This document shows, piece by piece, positions 21,055 through 29,605 of a DNA stretch of 64,000 nucleotides (position 1 is its first letter; each line of letters opens with the position of its first letter). The stretch covers positions 62,001-126,000 of the forward strand of contig NZ_JAHEBT010000001.1 of assembly GCF_024642105.1 (NCBI RefSeq), written 5' to 3'. The stretch is from Flavobacterium sp. Lineage in GTDB: Bacteria > Bacteroidota > Bacteroidia > Flavobacteriales > Flavobacteriaceae. The notes below the pieces were generated by a model. It had not been told where the DNA came from and ran no database searches. It saw nothing but the letters and a program-made list of their open reading frames with translations. Position numbers and translations under genes: made by a program.

Positions 21055-21759
21055 ATGGAAAATACCAATAAAAAAATACTTTTAGTAGAGGACGATCTTA
21101 ATTTTGGAGCGGTACTAAAAGATTACTTGATGCTAAATGACTTTGATGTTACTTTAGCTAAAAATGGAATGGAAGGTTTCGAAAAATTCAAAAAAGACAA
21201 TTATGATTTGTGTATTTTGGATGTGATGATGCCTTACAAAGATGGTTATACTTTAGCCAAAGAAATCAGAGAGAAAAATGCCGAAGTGCCAATTATCTTT
21301 TTGACGGCTAAATCAATGAAAGAAGACGTGTTAAAAGGATATAAAGCGGGTGCTGATGATTATTTGAACAAACCTTTTGATTCTGAAGTATTGTTGATGA
21401 AAATCAAAGCCATCATTCAGAGAAAATCATCAGATGTCAAAGCAGAACAAGTGCAGTTTGAGTTTAATGTGGGTAAATTTCATTTGAATTCTAAATTGCG
21501 TTTCTTGACTTATCAAAATGACGAACCGATTAAATTGTCTCCAAAAGAGAACGAATTATTAAAAATGTTGATTCTTCACGAGAATGATTTGATGCCAAGA
21601 GAATTGGCTTTGACTAAAATTTGGAGAGATGATAACTACTTTACTTCTCGAAGTATGGACGTGTATATTGCCAAATTAAGAAAGTATTTGAAATCAGATG
21701 AAAATGTTGAGATTTTAAACATCCACGGAGAAGGTTTCCGATTGGTTGTGAAAAAATAA
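21055..21759 (+). CDS. OmpR/PhoB-family response regulator (RprY-like)
   Basis: 234 residues. Receiver domain with Asp13/Asp14, phospho-acceptor Asp56 in CILDVMMP, Thr85 region FLTAKS and the KPF lysine. The C-terminal winged-helix domain (about 130-232) ends in YIAKLRKYLKSDENVEILN...GEGFRL. Cognate partner of the kinase immediately upstream. A strong terminator follows. Confidence 0.95.
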   Translation: MENTNKKILLVEDDLNFGAVLKDYLMLNDFDVTLAKNGMEGFEKFKKDNYDLCILDVMMPYKDGYTLAKEIREKNAEVPIIFLTAKSMKEDVLKGYKAGADDYLNKPFDSEVLLMKIKAIIQRKSSDVKAEQVQFEFNVGKFHLNSKLRFLTYQNDEPIKLSPKENELLKMLILHENDLMPRELALTKIWRDDNYFTSRSMDVYIAKLRKYLKSDENVEILNIHGEGFRLVVKK

Positions 21760-21776
21760 GATTTGTTTTTAGAAAT

Positions 21777-21808
21777 AAAAAAAGCTCCAATTTCTTGGAG
21801 CTTTTTTT
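21777..21808. terminator. Bidirectional terminator between response regulator and argH
   Basis: AAAAAGCTCCAA and TTGGAGCTTTTT form a long stem with a TTTC loop, with A and T runs at either side. It serves both converging transcription units. Confidence 0.9.
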
Positions 21809-21824
21809 ATGGAAATATTAGGAG

Positions 21825-23105
21825 TTAATAAGAACGTTTCATTTTGTCTTTTATCGCATCCAAACATAAGTTATTGATACTTCCCTCGTGAGTATGTTTA
21901 GTTGCTTTAGGCGATTGGAATGTGCCATTTTCCAGTTGTTCAGCAACCGCTTTGTAGGCATCTCTAAACGGAACCCCAGCGACTACCATTTCGTTTAAGG
22001 AATCAACTGTAAAAAGATAGTCGTATTTTTTATCGTCTAAAATATGTTCTTTCACCGTAATATCTTTGATAGCAAAAATAGCAATGTCCAAACAGGCTTT
22101 TAAATTTTGAATTGCCGGAAACAATCCTTCTTTCAATAATTGTAAATCTCTATGATAACCGCTTGGTAAATTGTTTGTAATCAAAGTGATTTCGTAAGGT
22201 AACGCTTGAATTTTGTTGCATTTTCCACGAATCAATTCAAATACATCAGGGTTTTTCTTGTGCGGCATAATGCTTGAACCTGTTGTAAGATGAGATGGCA
22301 AGCTGATGAAATCAAAATTCTGGCTCATGTACAAACACACATCCATAGAAAATTTCGCCAAAGTTGCAGCCACGCTACTCATAGCAAAAGCCACTGTTTT
22401 TTCCGCCTTTCCGCGACTCATTTGAGCAGCTACGGCATTGAATTTTAAAGTTTCAAATTGTAGTTCTTGAGTGGTAAACGTTCTATTAATTGGGAAGGAA
22501 CTTCCGTAACCCGCAGCTGAGCCCAATGGATTTTGATCTACTACTGTTAATGCCGCATTCAGCATTGTAATATCATCAATCAAACTTTCAGCATAAGCCG
22601 AAAACCACATACCAAAAGAAGAAGGCATGGCGATTTGTAAATGTGTATAACCAGGTAATAATACATTTTGGTGCTTATCAGCCGATTCCATCAATAAATC
22701 AAAAAGTACTTTTACTTGTTCTTTTAATTCTTTGACAACGTCTTTTAAGTACAAATGTACATCTACTAAAACTTGGTCGTTACGAGAACGCGCTGTGTGA
22801 ATTTTTTTTCCAGCATCGCCTAATTTGATAGTCAATAGGTATTCGATTTTGGAATGAACGTCTTCAAAACTATCTTCGATTTCAAAATTACCTGCCTCGA
22901 CATCTTTAATGATTTCCTCCAAAGCGACAACCAATGAAGAGGTTTCTACTTCAGTCAATAAACCAATTTGACCTAACATTTTCGCATGAGCAATAGAACC
23001 CAATGCGTCGTATTTAGCCAAAACTAAGTCTAATTCTCTGTCGTTTCCAACAGTGAAATGTTCGATTTGCTTATCAGTGGCAATTCCTTTTTCCCAGAGT
23101 TTCAT
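21825..23105 (-). CDS. argH: Argininosuccinate lyase
   Basis: Cleaves argininosuccinate to arginine and fumarate. 426 residues of the fumarase/aspartase superfamily, with HTARSRNDQV (103-112), the His154 region PGYTHLQIAMP and the signature loop GSSIMPHKKNP at 276-286. The C-terminus is slightly shorter than in E. coli. Last gene of the leftward arginine/proline cluster, 10 bases after the argE-like gene, ending at a shared terminator. Confidence 0.96.
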   Translation of the reverse strand: MKLWEKGIATDKQIEHFTVGNDRELDLVLAKYDALGSIAHAKMLGQIGLLTEVETSSLVVALEEIIKDVEAGNFEIEDSFEDVHSKIEYLLTIKLGDAGKKIHTARSRNDQVLVDVHLYLKDVVKELKEQVKVLFDLLMESADKHQNVLLPGYTHLQIAMPSSFGMWFSAYAESLIDDITMLNAALTVVDQNPLGSAAGYGSSFPINRTFTTQELQFETLKFNAVAAQMSRGKAEKTVAFAMSSVAATLAKFSMDVCLYMSQNFDFISLPSHLTTGSSIMPHKKNPDVFELIRGKCNKIQALPYEITLITNNLPSGYHRDLQLLKEGLFPAIQNLKACLDIAIFAIKDITVKEHILDDKKYDYLFTVDSLNEMVVAGVPFRDAYKAVAEQLENGTFQSPKATKHTHEGSINNLCLDAIKDKMKRSY

Positions 23106-23115
23106 GTGTGTAATT

Positions 23116-24186
23116 TTATTGCTTGAAAAAATCAGTTAGTATTTTGATGTATAACTGAATTCCTTCTTCTATTTCGTTAATAAATATAAATTCGTCAGCC
23201 GAGTGGGAGCGAAGCGTTTCTCCAGGTCCTAATTTCAAGGATTGGCAACTCAATACCGACTGATCTGAAAGTGTTGGCGAACCATAAGTAGTTCTTCCTA
23301 AAGCAATTCCAGCTTGAACTAAACCGTGTTCTAACGGAATAGATGAAGCGTTTAGATGCATCGAACGAGGATTTACTTCTGCGTTGACATGATTTTTTAC
23401 AGTAGCCAAAATTTCGGCATTGCTATAACAATCATTCACGCGGATATCCACAACCAAATGACATTCAGCAGGAACCACATTGTGTTGTTTTCCAGCACTT
23501 ACTTGTGTTACGGTCATTTTCACAGGACCTAAAACGTCAGATATTTTTTCAAATTGATAGGTTTTGAACCAATCAATCACAGGCATTGCATTGTAAATAG
23601 GATTGTCTTCATTTTGATGTGCCGCATGACTAGCAGTTCCTTTGACAATAATGTCTAACACTAACAGACCTTTTTCGGCTATAGCCAATTGCATTAAAGT
23701 AGGCTCGCCCACAATCGCACAATTCAATTCAGGTAAGTGTTTCAACACACTATTCAGACCATTTTTTCCGCTGCTTTCTTCCTCTGCGGAAGCAACGATA
23801 ACCATATTGTACGGTAAATTTTCTTGTCCGTAAAAATGAACAAAAGTGGCTAAAAGCGAAACCAAACAACCTCCTGCATCATTACTTCCTAATCCGAATA
23901 ATTTACCGTCTTTAACAATGGCTTCAAAAGGATCATTGGTATAGCCTTGGTTCGGTTTCACGGTATCGTGATGCGAATTCAATAAAAGTGTTGGTTTACT
24001 TTCGTCAAAATATTGATTGAAAGCCCAAATATTGTTATTCTCTCTTTGAAAAGGAATTCCGTTTTGGGTAAACCAATTCTCAATTAATAGTGCTGTTTTA
24101 TCTTCTTCACTTGAAAAGGAAGGGGTTTCAATTAGCGCTTTTAATAAGGCAATAGCTTCTTGTGTAAGTATTTCTATAGTCTTCAT
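23116..24186 (-). CDS. argE: M20-family N-acyl-ornithine deacylase (ArgE-like)
   Basis: 356-residue zinc peptidase-like enzyme. Metal ligands are visible in NSHHDT (His72, Asp74), the bridging Asp103 in GSNDAGG and SAEEESSGKNG with the catalytic Glu pair. In this cluster it should remove the N-acyl group from acylornithine or acylcitrulline. In Bacteroidetes with a succinyl route the leaving group would be succinate. Sequence alone cannot separate acetyl from succinyl specificity. Its start overlaps the argB stop by four bases (ATGA). Confidence 0.9.
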   Translation of the reverse strand: MKTIEILTQEAIALLKALIETPSFSSEEDKTALLIENWFTQNGIPFQRENNNIWAFNQYFDESKPTLLLNSHHDTVKPNQGYTNDPFEAIVKDGKLFGLGSNDAGGCLVSLLATFVHFYGQENLPYNMVIVASAEEESSGKNGLNSVLKHLPELNCAIVGEPTLMQLAIAEKGLLVLDIIVKGTASHAAHQNEDNPIYNAMPVIDWFKTYQFEKISDVLGPVKMTVTQVSAGKQHNVVPAECHLVVDIRVNDCYSNAEILATVKNHVNAEVNPRSMHLNASSIPLEHGLVQAGIALGRTTYGSPTLSDQSVLSCQSLKLGPGETLRSHSADEFIFINEIEEGIQLYIKILTDFFKQ

Positions 24187-24968
24187 AAAGTAATTGTCGT
24201 ATAAGTCGCCGTTTTGTTTTGTAACATCCGGTGATGTCCAATTCTGATTTGTTTTACTCCTTTAGATAGGCTGTTGAAACAATTGTCTAATTTAGGAATC
24301 ATTCCGGAATGAATCGCTTGCTCTGCTTTTAATTTGGCATACAAATTCGGATTGATTTGTTCAATCACCGAAGTGTCATCTTCTGCATCAAACAAAACGC
24401 CTGGTTTTTCAAAGCAATAGGTAAGGGTTACATCAAATTGACCAGATAGGGCAATCGCTAATTCGCTAGCAATCGTATCGGCATTAGTATTTAATAATTG
24501 GCCTTTTCCATCGTGAGTGATGGCGCAAAAAACAGGGGTTATTCCTGTTTCAAGTAGGCTGGCTAACAAGCTTGTATTGACTTTTTTTACATCACCTACA
24601 AAACCATAATCGATGGTAGGATGGTTTCGCTTATCAGACAGAATTAAATTGCCATCCGCACCCGAAAATCCCATGGCATTGGCACCGTTGGCTTGTAATT
24701 GGGCTACCACTTCTTTGTTGATTTGGCCTGCATAAACACCCACCACTACTTCAAGCATAGGAGCATCGGTAATTCTACGTCCTTCAATCATTTGAGGAAC
24801 TAATCCCATGCTTTGGGCTAATTTAGTAGCTGATTTTCCACCGCCATGAACCAGAATGGTATTGCCTTCCAAAGCAGCAAAATCAGCTAAAAAAGAAGCT
24901 AATTCCGTAGGATTATCAATGATATTCCCGCCGATTTTTATAATGGATACTGATTGCTTATTTTCCAT
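24183..24968 (-). CDS. argB: N-acylglutamate kinase (ArgB)
   Basis: Amino-acid kinase that phosphorylates N-acetyl- or N-succinylglutamate. I place the start at the ATG giving MENKQSVSIIKIGGN (261 residues). A longer reading would run deep into the argF' gene. Family motifs: IIKIGGNIIDN, LVHGGGKSA (about 38-46) and FVGDVKKVN. Overlaps the end of argF' by 11 bases and the start of the argE-like gene by four, so translation is probably coupled. Confidence 0.94.
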   Translation of the reverse strand: MENKQSVSIIKIGGNIIDNPTELASFLADFAALEGNTILVHGGGKSATKLAQSMGLVPQMIEGRRITDAPMLEVVVGVYAGQINKEVVAQLQANGANAMGFSGADGNLILSDKRNHPTIDYGFVGDVKKVNTSLLASLLETGITPVFCAITHDGKGQLLNTNADTIASELAIALSGQFDVTLTYCFEKPGVLFDAEDDTSVIEQINPNLYAKLKAEQAIHSGMIPKLDNCFNSLSKGVKQIRIGHHRMLQNKTATYTTITL

Positions 24969-25905
24969 CTTCCAATATTTTTTGCAAAACCAATTGCGCT
25001 GCGTACGTTCGGTTATTGGCTTGTTCAATCACAATTGAATTCTCACTATCAATCACTTCGTCTGCCACGATTACATTACGTCTTACAGGCAAACAGTGCA
25101 TGAATTTGGCATTATTAGTCAATTTCATTTTCTCAGCGGTAACGGTCCAGTTTGGGTCTGAGTTAGTTACTTTTCCATATTCTTTGTAATTACTCCAGTT
25201 TTTGGTGTAAATGAAATCGGCATTTTCAAAGGCTTTGTTTTGGTCGTATTCAATTTTTGAATTTTTTGTAATCTCAGGATTCAATTCATAACCTTCAGGA
25301 TGCGTAATCACAAAATCAGCGTCTTGCAATTGCATCATTTGTACAAATGAATTGGCTACGGCTTGTGGTAGTGCTTTTGGGTGTGGCGCCCAAGATAAAA
25401 CTACTTTTGGACGGTGAGCTGTTTTGTGTTCTTCCATGGTGATGGCATCTGCCAAAGACTGTAAGGGATGTCCCGTAGCACTTTCCATGTTTACAATAGG
25501 CACCGTAGCATATTTTAAAAATCCTGAAAGTACGGTTTCGGCATTGTCTTTTTCCTTGTCAATCAATCCCGCAAAAGCTCTAATAGCAATAATATCGCAA
25601 TATTGTGACACGACTTGAGCTGCTTCTTTGATGTGTTCAGAAGCACCTTGATTCATTACCGCTCCATCTTCAAATTCGAGTGTCCAACCTTCATTGGTAA
25701 AGTTCATCACCATCACATTCATTCCTAAATTCAACGCCGCCTTTTGTGTACTCAAACGCGTTCTTAAACTAGGATTGAAAAATAACATTCCTAAGGTTTT
25801 ATTTTCGCCTAAGGCTTTGTTTTGCAATGGATTTTTTTTGATTGCAATCGCTTCTTTTACCCATTCTTGAAGCGAATCTATTTCTTGTATGTTGATGTAA
25901 TTCAT
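24958..25905 (-). CDS. argF': N-succinyl- (or N-acetyl-) ornithine carbamoyltransferase
   Basis: 315-residue transcarbamoylase. The carbamoyl-phosphate loop FFNPSLRTR (42-50) and CLPVRRN mark the acylornithine branch, not classical ornithine transcarbamoylase (which has S-T-R-T and HCLP). Position 89 is Ser, within NQGASEHIKEAA. It aligns with Glu92 of the Xanthomonas acetylornithine enzyme, where replacement by Ser, Pro, Ala or Val is reported to switch preference to succinylornithine. This supports a succinyl substrate. Its 3' end overlaps argB. 74 bases separate it from proB. Confidence 0.92.
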   Translation of the reverse strand: MNYINIQEIDSLQEWVKEAIAIKKNPLQNKALGENKTLGMLFFNPSLRTRLSTQKAALNLGMNVMVMNFTNEGWTLEFEDGAVMNQGASEHIKEAAQVVSQYCDIIAIRAFAGLIDKEKDNAETVLSGFLKYATVPIVNMESATGHPLQSLADAITMEEHKTAHRPKVVLSWAPHPKALPQAVANSFVQMMQLQDADFVITHPEGYELNPEITKNSKIEYDQNKAFENADFIYTKNWSNYKEYGKVTNSDPNWTVTAEKMKLTNNAKFMHCLPVRRNVIVADEVIDSENSIVIEQANNRTYAAQLVLQKILEDGK

Positions 25906-25979
25906 TACTTTAAGTGTATTAGTTTATTTGGTTATCTGTTTATTTGGATCACCAAATAAGTTGACAACTCGTTTATTTT

Positions 25980-26741
25980 TTATATAATCTTCGTAAAAGA
26001 AATCTCGTTTTGTAAGGCTTTTAAAATAAAGTTATCTTCTAGTCCGTTGACAATCCAAGTTTCGATATTGGCGGCTTTGGCTATGGCTGCCGAATCAATT
26101 TTGGATTGCATTCCACCCGTTCCGTGGGAAGATTTAGCATCTCCAATTTCTTTTTCTAAAGTTTGTAAATCCGTTACTAAACGAATCGTTTCAGGATGTG
26201 TATCATGAATAGATGCTTTAGTGTAAATTCCGTTGGTATTGGTGGCAATAATCAAAATATCGACATCCAATAAAACAGCCGTCAAAGCGGCTAATTTATC
26301 GTTATCTCCAAATTTAATCTCATCCGTTGAAACAGTATCATTCTCGTTGATAATAGGAATGTAGCTGTTTTTGACCAAAACATCAATCGTGTTGACAATA
26401 TTGACTTTGGTTTCGGTTTTTTCAAAATCAGAATACGAAAGTAAACATTGCGAAGTATGCAAACCTAAATCACTGAAATTCTCATGGAAAATCCGCATTA
26501 GGTGCGGTTGACCGATAGAAGCCAAGGCTTGTTTGACAAAAATTTCGTTATCTGGCGCTTCCAATTTAACAAACTGTTTTGCTGCAGCAATCGCACCAGA
26601 GCTTACAATTACAAATTCGTAATCGTCTTTCAGCGCCGCAATTTGCATTCCAATGTCCTCAATCTTTCCTCTCGAAATATGATTGGTTTCTTTGGTGAGC
26701 GTGTTACTTCCTATTTTTAATAAAATTCTTTTTTTAGGCAT
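25980..26741 (-). CDS. proB: Glutamate 5-kinase (short form, no PUA domain)
   Basis: First enzyme of proline synthesis. 253 residues from MPKKRILLKIGSNTLT. A start six codons upstream is also possible. Amino-acid kinase motifs are LKIGSNTL, VSSGAIAAAKQ, NENDTVSTDEIKFGDND and SHGTGGMQSK. The protein stops after the kinase domain, lacking the C-terminal PUA domain of E. coli ProB, as in some other Bacteroidetes. Within the arg/pro cluster, separated from proA by a small membrane ORF. Confidence 0.94.
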   Translation of the reverse strand: MPKKRILLKIGSNTLTKETNHISRGKIEDIGMQIAALKDDYEFVIVSSGAIAAAKQFVKLEAPDNEIFVKQALASIGQPHLMRIFHENFSDLGLHTSQCLLSYSDFEKTETKVNIVNTIDVLVKNSYIPIINENDTVSTDEIKFGDNDKLAALTAVLLDVDILIIATNTNGIYTKASIHDTHPETIRLVTDLQTLEKEIGDAKSSHGTGGMQSKIDSAAIAKAANIETWIVNGLEDNFILKALQNEISFTKII

Positions 26742-26859
26742 TTTATTTTTTTTAACCACTAAGTCAACAAAGTGTTTTTATTATTGAATCACTAAGTTTA
26801 CGATATTATATATTGATAATTTTAATTTTTTAAAGTATTGATTTAACTTATTCAAAATA

Positions 26860-27081
26860 TTATATTTTGTTAAATCTTTTTAAAATTTCTGAAATCAAAA
26901 TAATTATAATTGTTCCAGATATTAAATATATTCTCCATTTATACATCTTTGAAACAGAATCTATTTCTTCTAATTTATTATTTTCTTTGATTTCACGTTT
27001 TCTTGTCCACCAAATTAATAGTATGTTAAAGAATATTATGATAATTAAAACGTAAATGTTTTCGTCTTGTATTAGTTTCAT
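26860..27081 (-). CDS. Small two-helix membrane protein inside the arg/pro cluster
   Basis: 73 residues with hydrophobic helices at about 9-25 (IYVLIIIIFFNILLIWW) and 49-66, and a charged middle (TRKREIKENNKLEEIDSV). No family recognised. Lies in a strongly AT-rich 0.4-kb stretch between proA and proB, two genes that are normally adjacent, so it may be an insertion. The coding sense is supported only by ORF length, co-orientation and a plausible membrane topology. Confidence 0.5.
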   Translation of the reverse strand: MKLIQDENIYVLIIIIFFNILLIWWTRKREIKENNKLEEIDSVSKMYKWRIYLISGTIIIILISEILKRFNKI

Positions 27082-27149
27082 ATTAAGCTTTATTATTTCA
27101 CAATCAAAAATCGTTAATCAAAAATCGTTATTCTGAAATCAAACATTAT

Positions 27150-28346
27150 CTACCGTATTTGTCCATCTCCGTAAATATACCATTTGTTAGTTACCAAATG
27201 CTGCAAGCCAATAGGCCCGCGTTGGTGTAATTTATCTGTGCTAATGGCTAATTCGCCTCCTAATCCAAATTGTCCTCCATCAGTGAATCGAGTAGAGGCG
27301 TTGTGATATACTGCTGCCGAATCGACATTATCCATGAATTCTTGAGCTGTAGCTTCATTTTCTGTAATAATCGACGCCGAATGTCCTCCGCAATAGTGAT
27401 TAATTTTATCAATGGCTTCTTGGTCAGAATTCACCGTACCAATCACAATTTTGTAATCTAAAAACTCTTCGTACCAAATTAAATCGGATTCAATAGAAGG
27501 AATGCCTGTTGCAGCTGCTACTTTTTGGTCCCCCAAAACAGTTACGTTGTATTGTTGTAGGTTGGCTACTATTTGTTGAGCAAAAGATTCCCAATTACTT
27601 AAATTGGTGTCGATTAAAACTTTATCTAAAGCATTACAAACTGAAATATTAGATGTCTTACCGTTGATGATAATATCCGTTGCTTTTTGTAAATCCGCTT
27701 CTTGATTCACGTACACAAAATTGTTACCACGTCCACTTACAATCACAGGGCAAGTAGCGTGTTGCTTCACAAAAGCAATTAATTGTTCGCCACCACGAGG
27801 CACAATCAAGTCCACTCGTTGTGTTGGCTTTTCTAAAAAAGCTTGGGTTTCTGTTCGGTTGTAATTCAAATATTCTACCCAGTTTTCTGAAACTTCATTC
27901 TCTTTCAAGGCTTGGTGCCAAAGCGCTACAATTTTTAAATTGGAAAGCAAGGATTCTTTTCCGCCTTTCAATAGAATTTTATTCCCTGACTTAAAAGCAA
28001 TACCACCTGCTTCAACAGTAACATCTGGACGTGACTCGTAAATAATCATTACCGTACCAAAAGCGGCAGTTTTGTTGGTGATTTTCATTCCTTTTTCATG
28101 AACAAAATGAAAACGTTCTACTCCAATAGGATCTTCTTGGCTTGCCAATTGTTGCATCGACAAAATCATTCCGTCAATTTTAGCGTCGTCTACCAAAAGG
28201 CGTTTCTCCATAGCTAAATCGGCTCCAGAATAATTATCCAAGTCTTGCTTGTTGATAGCTTTAAGGTTGGCTCTTTCTTCTTCAAGAAGTGTCGCCATTC
28301 GGCTTAAAACTGCATTTCTTTTTGTTATTGAAAGTAGTGTGCTCAT
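27150..28346 (-). CDS. proA: Gamma-glutamyl phosphate reductase
   Basis: Second enzyme of proline synthesis, reducing glutamyl phosphate to glutamate semialdehyde. 398 residues of the aldehyde dehydrogenase superfamily, with IYESRPDVTVEAGG (102-115), the nucleotide-binding IVPRGG (181-186) and the catalytic Cys237 in NISVCNALD. Four bases downstream of argD, so tightly coupled. Confidence 0.95.
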   Translation of the reverse strand: MSTLLSITKRNAVLSRMATLLEEERANLKAINKQDLDNYSGADLAMEKRLLVDDAKIDGMILSMQQLASQEDPIGVERFHFVHEKGMKITNKTAAFGTVMIIYESRPDVTVEAGGIAFKSGNKILLKGGKESLLSNLKIVALWHQALKENEVSENWVEYLNYNRTETQAFLEKPTQRVDLIVPRGGEQLIAFVKQHATCPVIVSGRGNNFVYVNQEADLQKATDIIINGKTSNISVCNALDKVLIDTNLSNWESFAQQIVANLQQYNVTVLGDQKVAAATGIPSIESDLIWYEEFLDYKIVIGTVNSDQEAIDKINHYCGGHSASIITENEATAQEFMDNVDSAAVYHNASTRFTDGGQFGLGGELAISTDKLHQRGPIGLQHLVTNKWYIYGDGQIR

Positions 28347-28350
28347 GAAA

Positions 28351-29490
28351 TTAAGATTGAATTTCCTTCAAAGTTTCTCTTAAAGCAACGATAAAAGTAT
28401 CTATACCTTTCTTATTGATTGTCAGAGGTGGAAGTATTCTTAATAGATTTTTGTTATTGGCATTTCCAGTGAAAATATGCTTGTCAATAATCATTTTTTT
28501 ACGGAGGTCATTGATTTCAAAATCAAATTCAACACCAAGCATCAATCCTTTTCCTTTTACTTTTTTTACTTCAGGAATTTGTTGAATGGCTTCTAAGAAA
28601 TAAGCATATACTTCATTCACATTGTCCATTAACTTTTCCTCTTTAATGACATCCAAAACGGCAATTCCTGCCGCACAAGCCAAATGACTTCCGCCAAAAG
28701 TAGTACCTAATAAACCGTAACTTGCTTTGAATTTTGGCGATATTAAAATACCCCCAATTGGGAATCCGTTACCCATTCCTTTTGCCAAACAAATAATGTC
28801 GGCTTTGATGTTGTGGTGTTGGTGTGCAAAGAATTTTCCTGTTCTTCCGTAACCCGACTGTACTTCGTCTAAAATGAGAACTACGTCATATTGTGCGCAC
28901 ACTTTTTCTAGGTCTTGGAAGAATTCGGTAGTTCCTTCGTCCAATCCGCCCACACCTTGAATTCCTTCAATAATTACACAGCAAACATCGCCTTTTTTTA
29001 ATTCTGCTTCGACCAATTCGATTTGGTTCAAAGGCAAAAAGGTAACCACTTGTTGCGCATTCAATGGTGCTACAATTTTTTTATTATCGGTTACAGCTAC
29101 TGCTGCCGAAGTTCTTCCGTGAAAGGAATTGTTAAAAGCAATAACTCGTGATTTATTATTGTGGAAAGAAGCTAATTTTAGTGCGTTCTCATTGGCCTCA
29201 GCCCCAGAACTACAAAGAAATAAGCTGTAATCATCATAACCGGATAATTTCCCTAACTTTTCAGCTAATTCTACTTGCAATGGATTTTGTATCGCATTAG
29301 AATAAAACCCAATTGCATCCAATTGTTGTTTTAATTTTGATACATAGTGTGGGTGGGTATGGCCAATTGAAATTACACCGTGACCACTGTATAAATCTAA
29401 GTATTCTACACCCTTATCGTCTGTAATAGTGCAATCTACTGCTTTTACAGGGGTGATATTGTATAAAGGATAAACGTCAAATAAGTTCAT
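28351..29490 (-). CDS. argD: N-acylornithine aminotransferase (ArgD)
   Basis: Class III PLP aminotransferase, 379 residues. CSSGAEANENALKLA binds the cofactor phosphate, Asp208 in LILDEVQSG binds the pyridine nitrogen and Lys237 in CLAKGMGNGFPIGG forms the Schiff base. Makes N-acyl-ornithine from the semialdehyde produced by ArgC. Separated from argC by about 113 bases holding a palindromic repeat. Confidence 0.95.
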   Translation of the reverse strand: MNLFDVYPLYNITPVKAVDCTITDDKGVEYLDLYSGHGVISIGHTHPHYVSKLKQQLDAIGFYSNAIQNPLQVELAEKLGKLSGYDDYSLFLCSSGAEANENALKLASFHNNKSRVIAFNNSFHGRTSAAVAVTDNKKIVAPLNAQQVVTFLPLNQIELVEAELKKGDVCCVIIEGIQGVGGLDEGTTEFFQDLEKVCAQYDVVLILDEVQSGYGRTGKFFAHQHHNIKADIICLAKGMGNGFPIGGILISPKFKASYGLLGTTFGGSHLACAAGIAVLDVIKEEKLMDNVNEVYAYFLEAIQQIPEVKKVKGKGLMLGVEFDFEINDLRKKMIIDKHIFTGNANNKNLLRILPPLTINKKGIDTFIVALRETLKEIQS

Positions 29491-29493
29491 AAT

Positions 29494-29605
29494 AAGCCTC
29501 CCCTAACCCCTCCAAAGGAGGGGGACTGAGCAACGGGGAAATTGTTTTATATGTTCATAGTTATATCTAAATTATTTCTTTTCCCCCTTTGGGGGATAGG
29601 GGGCT
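29494..29605. repeat. GC-rich palindromic repeat (CCCCTAACCCC type) between argC and argD
   Basis: Left end AGCCTCCCCTAACCCCTCC followed by AAAGGAGGGGG. The right end carries TTCCCCCTTTGGGGG and ATAGGGGGCT. The outer ends are imperfect inverted repeats and each has its own inner hairpin. I recognise it as a dispersed intergenic element of Flavobacterium-type genomes. Its right end supplies the TAG stop of argC. Confidence 0.7.

Noticed and set aside
26867..27055. 62-codon rightward ORF opposite the 73-residue ORF
   Set aside because: It is antisense and against the direction of the operon. The composition is only AT bias.
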